NCBI GenBank assembly: GCA_011049715.1
Contig: DRHF01000189.1
Span: 1 to 64,000 of the forward strand
Reading direction: 5' to 3'
Source of the DNA: Desulfobacterales bacterium
Lineage (GTDB): Bacteria; Desulfobacterota; Desulfobacteria; Desulfobacterales; UBA2156
Length of the DNA stretch: 64,000 nt
Made by a program: the position numbers and the translations under genes. Below, piece after piece: positions 17,418-27,782 of this stretch; the first letter of the stretch is position 1, and the number at the start of each line of letters is the position of its first letter. The notes under the pieces were generated by a model. It made no database searches. It worked only from the letters and a program-made list of their open reading frames with translations, and was not told where the DNA came from.

Positions 17418-18197
17418 TTATTCTCCAAGCAGTTCGACAACCTCAGCGCCTCCCAGGTATGCCTCGATCACATCGGAATTCTCTTTAATCTCTTCAGGCA
17501 ATCCATCCGCAAGCTTCTTCCCGAAGTTGAGAACGGTGATTTTGTCGCATAGACCCATTACCACCTTCATATCATGTTCTACCAGCAATATGGTCATTTC
17601 CCACTCGTCCCGGACCTTTCGAATGAGGTCTGTCATATGTTTGGTTTCAGTCGGGTTCATACCGGTAACCGGTTCATCCAGCATGATCATTTTTGGTTCA
17701 GCAGCCAGTGCCATGGCCATGCCCAGTGATCTTTGATGGCCATGCGGGAGGTTATCGGCCAGTTCGTTCTTGAGGTCCGACAGGCCCATAAAGTCGATGA
17801 TTTCCAAGGCCTTCTCCTCGTGCTCTATGTCAATTCGCCGGTTTGTTCCGAATATGGTCCTGAAAAGTCCTACCTTGGCTTGTAAATGACGGGCCACCAA
17901 CACATTGCCCATAACAGTGAATTTATGGAAAAGGGCAGTCCTTTGAAAAGTTCGCACGACGCCCATTCCCGCTATTTTGCTTGCTATAAGGCCGGATATT
18001 TCTTTTCCCTGGTATATAATTTCCCCACTTGTTGGTCGATAAACTCCGCTGATGACGTTAAATAGGGTTGTCTTCCCGGCGCCATTTGGTCCAATGATTC
18101 CCCGTATCTCTCCTGCCTCTACTTGAAGGTCCAGGTCGCTTAATGCCGCCAATCCACCAAAATATTTGGTTAATTCCTTTACTTCAAACATAGCCAT
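17418..18197 (-). CDS. livG: Branched-chain amino acid-type ABC transporter ATP-binding protein
   Basis: GPNGAGKTTLFNVISGVYRPTSG, LPHGHQRSLGMAMALAAEPKMIMLDEPVTGMNPTE. Confidence 0.9.
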   Translation of the reverse strand: MAMFEVKELTKYFGGLAALSDLDLQVEAGEIRGIIGPNGAGKTTLFNVISGVYRPTSGEIIYQGKEISGLIASKIAGMGVVRTFQRTALFHKFTVMGNVLVARHLQAKVGLFRTIFGTNRRIDIEHEEKALEIIDFMGLSDLKNELADNLPHGHQRSLGMAMALAAEPKMIMLDEPVTGMNPTETKHMTDLIRKVRDEWEMTILLVEHDMKVVMGLCDKITVLNFGKKLADGLPEEIKENSDVIEAYLGGAEVVELLGE

Positions 18198-18233
18198 GGA
18201 GTTTTTTCTCCAGCAAAAATTATGGGTGTCTCT

Positions 18234-19190
18234 TTAGGTTGTTTTTTGTTTTTTATTCCAGAAAGTAAATTTGGGGATTAGACTCTCCAGACCACCCGGC
18301 AAGAAGATTAAAAATCCGATTAAAATAGCGCCAAAGAATAAGGGTCGCCATGCCAGCAGCGGACGTGTCCATTCAAAGAGAAATGTCATCACGGCCACCC
18401 CGATTACGGGACCCGCAAAGGTGGCCGTGCCCCCTACAACCACCCAAACAAGGAGATACACCATTTCATCTAGGCCAAACTGATGTGGGTCTATGGCACT
18501 GAGCCGATGAGCCAGGAGAGCACCGGCGATTCCGGCGAAAAAAGAGCCGAGGACAAAAGCGAAGCTTCTGTATCGCCCGACCCTGATACCGATAGATTCT
18601 GCCAAAACATCATCTTCATAAATAACCTTGAAGGTATTTCCTATGCGAGACCTGTCAATTCGATACATAATGAACACGCACCCCGAAGTGATCATCAGCG
18701 TCATAAAGTAGTAAGGGATGGCCTCATAAAAATCTATCGGTCCTAATTCGCCCACATAGGGAATGTTTATCATACCGCGAGGACCTCCGAAAGGGGTGTG
18801 GAACTTGATCCAGACCAATCTAATGAATTCCCCGATAGCTAAAGACGCAATAAAAAAGGCGAAACCCACGGTCCTAAGCAGAGGATACACAATTCCAAAC
18901 CCAACCAAGCCGGCGGCTGCGCCTGCCAGTGGCATGGTCATCCAAAAGGGCCAACCAAAATGCTTGGCCATGAGGGCGCTCGCGTACGCGCCGGCACCCA
19001 TCAAAACTACATGGCAAAGCGTCCAGTCTCCTGTCGTAGCGATCAGCCGGTAGCTGACCGCGAGGATGACGTTAATCAGGAATATGATCAGAATTTCAAC
19101 ATAGTATTCTCTGGCAAAAAACGGCAGGGCACTCATGACGGCAAGCAATGCTGCTACACCGATTATTGATAATACCTTATGCTTTGACAC
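18234..19190 (-). CDS. livM: Branched-chain amino acid-type ABC transporter permease
   Basis: Polytopic LivM-like protein, GNTFKVIYEDDVLAESIGIRVGRYRSFAFVLGSFFAGIAGAL. Confidence 0.88.
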   Translation of the reverse strand: MSKHKVLSIIGVAALLAVMSALPFFAREYYVEILIIFLINVILAVSYRLIATTGDWTLCHVVLMGAGAYASALMAKHFGWPFWMTMPLAGAAAGLVGFGIVYPLLRTVGFAFFIASLAIGEFIRLVWIKFHTPFGGPRGMINIPYVGELGPIDFYEAIPYYFMTLMITSGCVFIMYRIDRSRIGNTFKVIYEDDVLAESIGIRVGRYRSFAFVLGSFFAGIAGALLAHRLSAIDPHQFGLDEMVYLLVWVVVGGTATFAGPVIGVAVMTFLFEWTRPLLAWRPLFFGAILIGFLIFLPGGLESLIPKFTFWNKKQKTT

Positions 19191-20046
19191 GGCCCATTAA
19201 CCCTGTTGGTTTTACGATTAGAATGAAGGCCATAAACGCAACGCCGACCATAACCGCCAAAGTTGCATCGAATATGGTAGTGACAAAGGTGTGAATAAAG
19301 CCTAAAAGAAAAGCAGCTAAAACAGCGCCCTCGATACTCGCCATTCCCCCCACTATGACTACAATGAAAGCTGTAATGAGAAGATCGCGTCCCATATAGG
19401 GGGTAACGGCATGGATGGGTGCCAGGAGGGCTCCGGCCACCCCGGCATATGCCCCGGCGATGCCCATGGCAAGGGCTGTCATCTTATTTATACTGATCCC
19501 TTGCAGCACAGCGGCTTCCGGATCCTGAGCGCAGGCGCGCAGGGCCTTGCCCCACCTGACCCGATGCAGGAAGAACCATAGAAACCCGAGCAGGATGCAG
19601 GCAGCCGGTACTATCAGGACCCTTTGCCAGCCTATCAGGGCGCCGGCAATGTTTGCCGCCCCCATGTAAGGCGTGGGTATCATTTTCATAAAAGCCAACC
19701 CCCAAATCCGCCCCGCGGCAGTCTGTAGAACCCAGGTTAACCCGGCCGTTGCCATAAAACCGGCCAGGACGTTTCCCCTTGTGGGCCGGAAAATGAATCG
19801 CTCGGTCAATAAACCAATAATAGCAATAGTTGGAATGGCCGCCAGTACTGCGAGGGGGAAAGGCATCCCACCCAAAGCGTAGAATACGTATACCACATAG
19901 GCCCCTAACATGAAGAACTCGCCGTGGGCGTGATTGGCCATTTGCATGACCCCAAAAGCCAAGGCCAATCCCACGGCGACTGTGGCGTAAATAGATCCTG
20001 CGACCACGGAATTGGCTATCGTTTGTATAAAAGTCGTCAGTTCCAT
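19177..20046 (-). CDS. livH: Branched-chain amino acid-type ABC transporter permease
   Basis: SIYATVAVGLALAFGVMQMANHAHGEFFMLGAY; GKALRACAQDPEAAVLQGISINKMTALAMGIAGAYAGVAGAL. Confidence 0.88.
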   Translation of the reverse strand: MELTTFIQTIANSVVAGSIYATVAVGLALAFGVMQMANHAHGEFFMLGAYVVYVFYALGGMPFPLAVLAAIPTIAIIGLLTERFIFRPTRGNVLAGFMATAGLTWVLQTAAGRIWGLAFMKMIPTPYMGAANIAGALIGWQRVLIVPAACILLGFLWFFLHRVRWGKALRACAQDPEAAVLQGISINKMTALAMGIAGAYAGVAGALLAPIHAVTPYMGRDLLITAFIVVIVGGMASIEGAVLAAFLLGFIHTFVTTIFDATLAVMVGVAFMAFILIVKPTGLMGRVKA

Positions 20047-20118
20047 ACCATTACCTCTACCATTCTATGGCCTATCAAACATGGGACGACAAAGATGCCG
20101 CCCCATGGGTTTGTCCGG

Positions 20119-21423
20119 TTACTTCCGCTGGTCAAAGTACTGCCCTTTTTCTTTGACCACTCTGATTATCGTATCCTTTCTCGCTTCGAACCACTCTTCG
20201 AATTTAATATGGGCTTGAATACGCTTGCATTTGCAGTCCGCCTTTACTTCAGCAATAGGAATGGGGGGCGATACCATGTTATCTATGCCCCACATGTCTT
20301 TTCCGTACATTACCGCCGGTCCCAAAATGGTGGGAATGGACTTGGCGGCCCTGAGTGCTTCCAGTATCTTATCTGGGTCAAAGGTGCCGGCTAGCTGTGC
20401 CCCATGGGCCCACACCATGAGCATGATCATGTGGTCCCAGTCGATGCCGGTTATTTTACGGTGCAAATCCCCGGGGGCGCCCGGACCGTATTTGGCATTC
20501 CACTCTTTGATAAACTCGTGCTGCCAGGAGGGTTCCCCCCACCAGGGGTCGTCGAATAAAGGAAAGCTGTTCACGCTTTTGGTAAGCTCCATATACTCGG
20601 CAGGCACTTTCTGGAGAACAGACTCGGTGTCGATATAGTTGCCTGAAATGATCCCCTTGAAGCCCTGGAGGTATAACTGCTCTATGATCAGTGTAACATA
20701 ATCGGGCCAAGTAAGGTTAAGGCTGACCACGTCGGGCTTTGTCGCCAAAATGGCAGTCACCACCGGGGCGAAATCGGTGGTCTCCAAAGAAAAATGCTTG
20801 TCATAAACAACGTCCCAGCCCTCAGCGATGGCTGAGCCTACTTCCCAAGCCTGACAGGTTCGGCCGATGGTCTCGTCTTGAGAAGTGACCGCCCATCTCT
20901 TTAACTTCGGGTTATTAAATTTGTGATACCAGGGCCTTAACATATCGATTCTGGGGGTCACATCCCCGCCCCCGATCAAGTATGGTCTGTCCGGCATGAT
21001 ATCTGTCGATATTAGTGTTGCATAGAAAACCTTCTTCTTGGAGAGGAAGGGGTGGGTGGCGTCGGCAGATGTCCCACCAATGGCGCTTATGAATTTTACG
21101 TCATGCTCCAAAACCAGCTGCCGGGCGCCCTGCAGGGCCTTACTGCCGGTTGCCTCATCGTCAAAGGCATACATCTTAATCTTATATCTCTTCCCGCCGA
21201 CCAGAAGACCCCCCTCGGCGTTGACCCGGTCGATAAAAATCTGATTACCGGTAAGCCCCGGCAGGCCCCATCCGGCGTCGGGTCCGGACAACGCTGCCAG
21301 AAAACCAATGTTAACCGTCTCTGCAGCCTGGGCGGTTGGTACGCTCATTATGGATAAGGCGACTACTAATGATACAATTGTTGTCATAGGAACGAGTGAT
21401 TTTAGAAAACCTTTTTTTTTCAT
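20119..21423 (-). CDS. ABC transporter substrate-binding protein (LivK-like)
   Basis: Signal peptide, VNIGFLAALSGPDAGWGLPGLTGNQIFIDRVNAEGGLLVGGKRYKIKMYAFDDEATGSKALQGARQL. Confidence 0.88.
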   Translation of the reverse strand: MKKKGFLKSLVPMTTIVSLVVALSIMSVPTAQAAETVNIGFLAALSGPDAGWGLPGLTGNQIFIDRVNAEGGLLVGGKRYKIKMYAFDDEATGSKALQGARQLVLEHDVKFISAIGGTSADATHPFLSKKKVFYATLISTDIMPDRPYLIGGGDVTPRIDMLRPWYHKFNNPKLKRWAVTSQDETIGRTCQAWEVGSAIAEGWDVVYDKHFSLETTDFAPVVTAILATKPDVVSLNLTWPDYVTLIIEQLYLQGFKGIISGNYIDTESVLQKVPAEYMELTKSVNSFPLFDDPWWGEPSWQHEFIKEWNAKYGPGAPGDLHRKITGIDWDHMIMLMVWAHGAQLAGTFDPDKILEALRAAKSIPTILGPAVMYGKDMWGIDNMVSPPIPIAEVKADCKCKRIQAHIKFEEWFEARKDTIIRVVKEKGQYFDQRK

Positions 21424-21776
21424 GTTGTCCCCCTTGGTAAAATTTTTATCAATTATTTTTTAAAGTTCGTTTTGTCCGCTTTCTCACCTCCTTTCGCACA
21501 AAATATCGTTTCCTACTACAGCGTAGTATGAAAAATTCACTTGCTTAATAACCTACTCAACATAACGATGTCAAGGGCTTATGAAAAAAAATTTCATATA
21601 ATTCAACTTGACCTCGTTTGAGCTTTTTTGATACGAATAAGCGCTATCGATTTTTTCCTTAATTCGCCCGGAGAAGTTTTGCGATAACGTTACTGGGCTT
21701 GCCTGAAGTCTGCCACATCTCAGCTTTGACACATGTTTCGTTTTGATACCTATATTTTTATTAAAGGAGATCGACT

Positions 21777-22484
21777 ATGACTGACCTGAAATACAAAAAC
21801 TATCAAAGCGGAAACAAACCAACTGATGAAAAGGTGGGCCTTCTCGCACTGATGAAATCAAAAAAACTAGGCCATATTCCAGTAATATCTAAAAGTTACA
21901 TAAATCTCAGAATTCAAAAAAAAGATAGACGGGTTGAAAAATGGATCAAAGAATATATCGGAAAGATAAAAGAAAAATATTCAGACCATAATTGGAAAAA
22001 CACGCCGGCATTCGAGGGATATATTCAATTGCATGATCGGTATACGGAGAAAAAGGGAATCCCTTCATCAAGTGCCGGATTGATTGATTTTATCTTGGAA
22101 AAAGGGTCCGTACCGAAAATCAACACTTTCGTGGATATATACAATGTGGTTTCATCTTTTACAGGCATTTCAATCGGTGCTCACGATATTGATAAGCTGG
22201 AAGGGACCCCAAAACTTGATATCATAATACAGGACATGCAGTTTAAGATGATAGGGGGCGGAAAAGACGGGGTCGCCAGAAAAGGTGAATACGGTTATAT
22301 CGATGAAAAAGGCATTCTATGCAGAATGGATATAAAGCAGTGTGATAGAACAAAAGTGACAGAAGATACAAAACAGGTTTTGATGATTTTCCAGGGTAAC
22401 TCCTATTTAGGATGTGACGATCTGGAGAAAGGTATACGAATGCTGGATAAAATAATCCGGCACACCCCGCATATCCAAGATTAA
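21777..22484 (+). CDS. Stand-alone B3/B4 tRNA-binding-domain protein (PheT B3/4-like)
   Basis: FVDIYNVVSSFTGISIGAHDIDKLEG...GEYGYIDEKGILCRMDIKQCDRTKVTEDTKQVLMIFQG pattern. Confidence 0.65.
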   Translation: MTDLKYKNYQSGNKPTDEKVGLLALMKSKKLGHIPVISKSYINLRIQKKDRRVEKWIKEYIGKIKEKYSDHNWKNTPAFEGYIQLHDRYTEKKGIPSSSAGLIDFILEKGSVPKINTFVDIYNVVSSFTGISIGAHDIDKLEGTPKLDIIIQDMQFKMIGGGKDGVARKGEYGYIDEKGILCRMDIKQCDRTKVTEDTKQVLMIFQGNSYLGCDDLEKGIRMLDKIIRHTPHIQD

Positions 22485-22544
22485 AGAAACGGGAGTGGGA
22501 AGGCGTTTCTGGCAAAACGGCCAACGGTACTTAACCACTAATAA

Positions 22545-25034
22545 TCACATCATCATATATGGATCGACATCGATCACCACCTTTACATTTTGCGTGTTCA
22601 ATTTGAAGGTGTTTTGAAATAACAGCTGGCGGGCAAACCGATGCAGTGTTTTTGTCTGGGAACCTTTGAAAAGGATCTGCCATCTAAACCGATTCGCAAT
22701 TTTCGGAAGCGGAGCTTCAATTGGGCCGAGCATTTCGACAGATTTTAAAAAAGTTGTATTTCTTTTTCTTAAACGGTTGCAAAAATTTCCGATGGCCATT
22801 GCATGCACCTGAGTAATTTGCTTATCCTTCCCCGAGATTTTCAACTGGATCATTCGCGAGAAGGGCGGGTAGTTGAGTGATTTTCTAAAACCGATCTCTT
22901 GGTTGAAGAATGCTTTGAAATCCTGCTTTCTGGCCGATAAAATGCTGAAATGATCCGGGTTGAAGGTTTGGAGGATCACCTTGCCCGGCACCGAGCCACG
23001 GCCGGATCTCCCGGACACTTGCGCCAAAAGCTGAAAAGTACGTTCTCCGGCTCGAAAATCCGGGAAGCTGAGGGAAAGATCCGCACAGATGATGCCAACT
23101 AGTGTAATGTTGGGGAAATCGTGGCCTTTTGCGACGATCTGGGTACCCACTAGAACGTCGATGGTTTGATTTTTCAGGCCCCTCAGGAAGGATAAAATGG
23201 CCCCCTTTCGTTGAGTCGTGTCGCGATCCATTCTTGCCACCCTCGCATTCGGAAAAAGGGTTTTTACCGCGGATTCGACCTTTTCGGTTCCCCACCCGAT
23301 TTTTTTTATTTGGGACGATCCACATGCAGTACAGTTTGAAGCAGAAAATCGGGTATAACCACAGTAATGACACAGGTATGCTTTTGAACTCTGATGGAAT
23401 GTGAGGGAAATATCACAGTTTTTGCACCGAACGGCCGCACCGCAGGCCGAACAGACCGGAAATCCAGCGAAACCCCTTCGATTAAGGAAAAGAAGAACCT
23501 GCTTTCCCGAACCCAATGTTTCTTCCATGGCTTTATAAAGTTCGGGGGTAATAAAGCGCCGGGTTCCCCTCAGATTCCTGGTTTTACTCAGATCAACAAT
23601 GGTGACCTCTGGGAGCGGCCGTTTTTCAACACGTGTTTTCAGTCCGACCTCTTTAAACTTTGATTTTGTTACATGGTAATAGGATTGAATTGAAGGAGTT
23701 GCAGACCCAAGAAGTACAACACAGCCGTGGAGCATCGCTCTTACCACGGCAATATCTCTGGCATGATACCGAAAATGATGATCTTGCTTGTAAGATGTAT
23801 CATGTTCTTCATCTACAATGACGATTCCGATACCGGTGAAAGGTGCAAAAACCGCTGATCTGGCACCGATGGCGATGGTGGCTTTTCCGGAAACGATTCG
23901 CATCCACTGATCATAGCGTTCTCCGGAAGAAAGCCCGCTATGGAGTAAAGCAACACAATCGCCAAAACGGGCCCGAAATCGCCTTTCTATTTGCGAGATC
24001 AGCGTAATTTCAGGAACCAGAACCAGTGCGGAGAGACCTCGCTGTAAAACCGCCGCCACCAGCTGCATGTAAACCTCTGTTTTCCCGCTCCCTGTTACAC
24101 CTGCCAGGAGAAAGGTTGAAAATCCCTTGCCTATAGCACCTGTCACCGTCGAAATTACCCTGTTCTGTTCATCGGTGAGGTTGGGAGGGATATCAGGTTT
24201 AATAGGCTCACCAAACGGATCGCGATACACCTGTTTTTTAAAAATTGAAATAACTTGTTCAGTTTCGAGCACGCTGATCAGTTTTGAAGCAGATGGGACT
24301 GCCTCTGCTAAATTTTTTACGGAAATTTCACCCTCATTCCTAACGATATCGATAATTCTTTTTTTTGCCCCGACAAACTGGTTCGAGGAGATGTCCGACC
24401 CTGCAATCGAAATAAACCGTTTCAGCCTCGGCCGGGTCCGCCCACCTTTGAGTCCCTTTTTCTTTACGATCCAACCGCTATCTTCCAAGGTTTGTATGAG
24501 GGCATTCGGGATCTCTTTTTTTAAATTTTTTCGAAGATCTTTCAGGCGGCAGGACCCCTGTTTTAGGCAACTCAAGATTTCCTTTTCAAAAGGAGTAACC
24601 CAATGTTTGACGGTTGCATTTTGACCGGTTTGCGTTATGGAAAGGATGGTAAAATCGTAAAGATTGAGTCCGCCGGGAAGGGCGCTCTTTATGGTTTCTC
24701 CAAGGGGATATATATAATAATCTGAAATCCATTTAAAAAATGGAATCATCGCTGCCGGAAAAAGCGAAATATCATCCAATACATCAAGAATTTGTTTAAT
24801 TTTTTTCCCTTGAATCTCCTTGGATGATCCTAGAATATATCCTGTTACCACCCGACGACCAAATGGGACTAAAACCCTCTTTCCCGGTGAAATGAATTGG
24901 GCAAAGGTTTCAGGGATCGAATAGGTAAACGTATGGAATACCGGAAGCGCAACCGCGACTTCGATGTATGACAGATCAGGGGATTCCTCTTTTTCCTTGA
25001 CTCTTCTCCCCATTTTTTTTATGTTGTGGTTCAT
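22545..25034 (-). CDS. priA: Primosomal protein N' (replication restart helicase)
   Basis: GVTGSGKTEVYMQLV, DEEHD, LFLNRRGFAGFPVCSACG, Zn-binding cysteines, GTQIVAKGHDFPNITLVGII. Start codon uncertain; the open frame extends to 25103. Confidence 0.92.
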   Translation of the reverse strand: MNHNIKKMGRRVKEKEESPDLSYIEVAVALPVFHTFTYSIPETFAQFISPGKRVLVPFGRRVVTGYILGSSKEIQGKKIKQILDVLDDISLFPAAMIPFFKWISDYYIYPLGETIKSALPGGLNLYDFTILSITQTGQNATVKHWVTPFEKEILSCLKQGSCRLKDLRKNLKKEIPNALIQTLEDSGWIVKKKGLKGGRTRPRLKRFISIAGSDISSNQFVGAKKRIIDIVRNEGEISVKNLAEAVPSASKLISVLETEQVISIFKKQVYRDPFGEPIKPDIPPNLTDEQNRVISTVTGAIGKGFSTFLLAGVTGSGKTEVYMQLVAAVLQRGLSALVLVPEITLISQIERRFRARFGDCVALLHSGLSSGERYDQWMRIVSGKATIAIGARSAVFAPFTGIGIVIVDEEHDTSYKQDHHFRYHARDIAVVRAMLHGCVVLLGSATPSIQSYYHVTKSKFKEVGLKTRVEKRPLPEVTIVDLSKTRNLRGTRRFITPELYKAMEETLGSGKQVLLFLNRRGFAGFPVCSACGAAVRCKNCDISLTFHQSSKAYLCHYCGYTRFSASNCTACGSSQIKKIGWGTEKVESAVKTLFPNARVARMDRDTTQRKGAILSFLRGLKNQTIDVLVGTQIVAKGHDFPNITLVGIICADLSLSFPDFRAGERTFQLLAQVSGRSGRGSVPGKVILQTFNPDHFSILSARKQDFKAFFNQEIGFRKSLNYPPFSRMIQLKISGKDKQITQVHAMAIGNFCNRLRKRNTTFLKSVEMLGPIEAPLPKIANRFRWQILFKGSQTKTLHRFARQLLFQNTFKLNTQNVKVVIDVDPYMMM

Positions 25035-25115
25035 TGTTTCAATTCGTGGTTTCGATTTTGCAAACCGTTGGAGTTCAAAATCGGTTTGTATAATTTGTTT
25101 CAAAGGGAGGGATAT

Positions 25116-25418
25116 ATGTTTAAAATCGCAAAAAAAATTATCATCTTTTTTGTGGTGGGAACCTTGATTCTTGTTCCCTTCGGCGCTTCAGCTTTGGCGC
25201 AAGACCCATTGCAAGATGAGGATGTCACCGCTCCAAAGATGATTGTGGACGTGTTGGTCGCCAGACCCTTGGGGTTGATAGCCACTGTTTTGGGCATAGC
25301 GCTCTTTGTCATATCCTTTCCTTTTTCAGCGGCAGGCGGAAACACGGAAGCGGCGTATCAGAAACTGATCCTTAAACCCGCTAAATATACTTTTGAAAGA
25401 CCACTGGGTGACCTGTAG
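25116..25418 (+). CDS. Small exported/membrane hypothetical protein
   Basis: Good SD (AAAGGGAGG) before ATG 25116; signal-like N-terminus plus one further TM segment. Confidence 0.6.
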   Translation: MFKIAKKIIIFFVVGTLILVPFGASALAQDPLQDEDVTAPKMIVDVLVARPLGLIATVLGIALFVISFPFSAAGGNTEAAYQKLILKPAKYTFERPLGDL

Positions 25419-25749
25419 TATTGATAGATGGTGCTGAAATCTGTTGCAAGGCATCACCCTTCCACAAAAGATTCTGAGATCGGTTGGAACCAAAATTTCA
25501 GGCGCATTTCCTGCAGCCGGCTGTCGGGAGCGCCCAAATTCAATATTTCTTCCCTTTGCTCTAACCATACCATCTTTTTATCATAGACGAATCTTAATTT
25601 CTATAAGCAAACACCGACCAACCCGCGAAAATTTCAAATCAAATCCTTTATGCGCGGTATTTTTTTTTAAGAAGAGGCACTGAAATCGCGTAAAAACTAA
25701 AATCCATTCGCAAAGGAGTCTCAAAACCAAAAAATAGCAAGGAGAGAAC

Positions 25750-26220
25750 ATGATCGAGATCGATATTCCGGGATATAAGAAACTCCATCTAAAAAATCTG
25801 GTTTTAGACTACAACGGAACCCTGGCATGTGATGGCGAGATGCTCCCCGGTGTAAAGGCATGTTTGACGAAATTGGCAGAGGAGCTCGACATTCATGTGC
25901 TGACTGCCGACACTTTTGGTAAGGCCCGATCGGGACTCAATGGTATCCCCTGTGATCTTTCAATTCTTCCGCTCAATCGTCAGGATATCGGTAAGCTGGA
26001 GGTTGTTGAGCGCCTTGACGAACGGCATACCGTATGTATCGGGAATGGTCGAAACGATCGCTTGATGCTCGAAGAAGCAGTCCTCGGCATTGCCGTGATT
26101 ATAGGTGAGGGAGCAGCAATGGAATGCGTGACAGCGGCCGATGTCGTCTGTTCCAATATTCTTTCAGCTCTTGAACTGCTGACGAATCCACTGCGCCTGA
26201 TCGCTACACTAAGATCCTAA
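25750..26220 (+). CDS. HAD-family soluble phosphatase-like protein
   Basis: LVLDYNGTLACDGEMLPGV, HVLTADTFGKA, CIGNGRNDRLMLEEAVLGIAVIIGEGA. Confidence 0.8.
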   Translation: MIEIDIPGYKKLHLKNLVLDYNGTLACDGEMLPGVKACLTKLAEELDIHVLTADTFGKARSGLNGIPCDLSILPLNRQDIGKLEVVERLDERHTVCIGNGRNDRLMLEEAVLGIAVIIGEGAAMECVTAADVVCSNILSALELLTNPLRLIATLRS

Positions 26221-26356
26221 CTCAAGTTTCACACCTTTGACTTTATTTTTCACTGATGGCATATGGATTTTCTGTTTCAGGTCTTCGAATGTGCGTATCG
26301 AGATTGCCCTCGGGAGGAGCGATCACAAGCAGGGTTTTGCGGGGCGAAGCTGAACC

Positions 26357-26584
26357 TTATCCACAGCTCGCACAACTGGTGGCGGCGCATCCGCTGCAGG
26401 AAGATCCGGCAGAAGAAGATACGGTTTGACCGCCATCGCCTTTGCTGACAAAGCCGCAGGCAGACATTAGCCGGCAGACATTTTTCCCGTTGCAGGCCGG
26501 ACAACAATCTGGTTCCTCTTTTCCAAAAACGAGTTGTTCAAAATCTTTTTCGCAAGTTTCACAATGATATTCATAAATCGGCAT
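26357..26584 (-). CDS. FmdB-type zinc-ribbon protein (CxxC_CxxC)
   Basis: MPIYEYHCETCEKDFEQLVFGKEEPDCCPACNGKNVCRLMS. Confidence 0.85.
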   Translation of the reverse strand: MPIYEYHCETCEKDFEQLVFGKEEPDCCPACNGKNVCRLMSACGFVSKGDGGQTVSSSAGSSCSGCAATSCASCG

Positions 26585-26810
26585 TTATTCGCTCCTTATC
26601 CGACAGCTCATCTTTCCTAAAGGGCAGTGTTTTTTACTGCCATGAAATGGTATTTTCTTGATAAAATCTTGTACAGCCCTAATTGAGAAAGGAATAATCA
26701 TTATCATTTGCAAAATCAACTTGCAATGGCAAATGATTCCGGGGACCGTTGTCTTTTTTTAAAAAAATACCGGAGATATTCTAACCAGGAAAGTGCGCGG
26801 AAAGGAAATA

Positions 26811-27764
26811 TTATGAATCTTTCAACTCTTCAATAATACCGGCAGCAATCAATGGCAGCATGATTTCGTGGTGACCCACAAGATTGAATCCTTTTCCGCC
26901 TTTGGATGTGGGCCGGTCCACCACGTTGGTGAGGGGTCGATAATGTCGGTTAAAATCCATATTGACGGTGGTGAATTTATTCAGTTGATGGCCGAGGTTT
27001 CGGGCGAGGGCAACCGCCTTTAAGAAAACTTCCGGGAGAATGACGGCGGATCCAATATTGAGGTATACGCCCCTCTCAAGGGTGGCAATTACAGATGTAA
27101 ACGTCATGAAATCCCGATGGGATGCTTCACCGGTATTGCCGGCGTCGAAACCGGGATGCATATGAATGATATCAGTTCCGATGGCCACATGAACCGTAAC
27201 CGGTATGCCCAGGCGGGTACCGGTTGCCAGAATGCTTTTCTCAAAAAAGGGGAGATTTTTTTCAAGGATATGCCGGCCTACACCTTGGCCCAACCCGTTG
27301 GTTCCATTTTTGGCTTCTTGAACAGCATCATTTAAAAAATCGCACGTTTCGCTGGCCATTCCAAAGGTTCCGTTTTCGATGGATGCGGCAACATCTTCGG
27401 ATGTCTTTCCGGTCATCGCAAGCTCAAGATCATGAATGATTCCCGCACCGTTCAGTGCAATTGCGGAGACCACTCCCCGCTTCATGAGGTCGATGACCAC
27501 CGGATTTAGTCCCACTTTGATCACATGGGCGCCGAGACCGAAGACAATGGTCTTTTTTTCAAAAAATGCGGAAACAACCGAAGAAATCACATCCTTGAGA
27601 TGATCACCGGCAAGGATATTGGGCAGTTTGTCGAGGAAATCTTTAAAACCGCCTCCCTTTTCCCACGGTTTTGCAAAATCATCGGTAGATACTTTGCTCT
27701 CTCTCTCGAAAAGAGAGAATGTTCTGACATCGGTATTATCGATCGGTTTAAAAATGTGCGCCAT
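26811..27764 (-). CDS. Deoxyhypusine synthase-like protein
   Basis: FGLGAHVIKVGLNPVVIDLMKRGVVSAIALNGAGIIHDLELAMTGKTSEDVA resembles the DHS fold; family call by eye. Confidence 0.5.
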   Translation of the reverse strand: MAHIFKPIDNTDVRTFSLFERESKVSTDDFAKPWEKGGGFKDFLDKLPNILAGDHLKDVISSVVSAFFEKKTIVFGLGAHVIKVGLNPVVIDLMKRGVVSAIALNGAGIIHDLELAMTGKTSEDVAASIENGTFGMASETCDFLNDAVQEAKNGTNGLGQGVGRHILEKNLPFFEKSILATGTRLGIPVTVHVAIGTDIIHMHPGFDAGNTGEASHRDFMTFTSVIATLERGVYLNIGSAVILPEVFLKAVALARNLGHQLNKFTTVNMDFNRHYRPLTNVVDRPTSKGGKGFNLVGHHEIMLPLIAAGIIEELKDS

Positions 27765-27782
27765 CTTTCGAAACTTGAGTGT

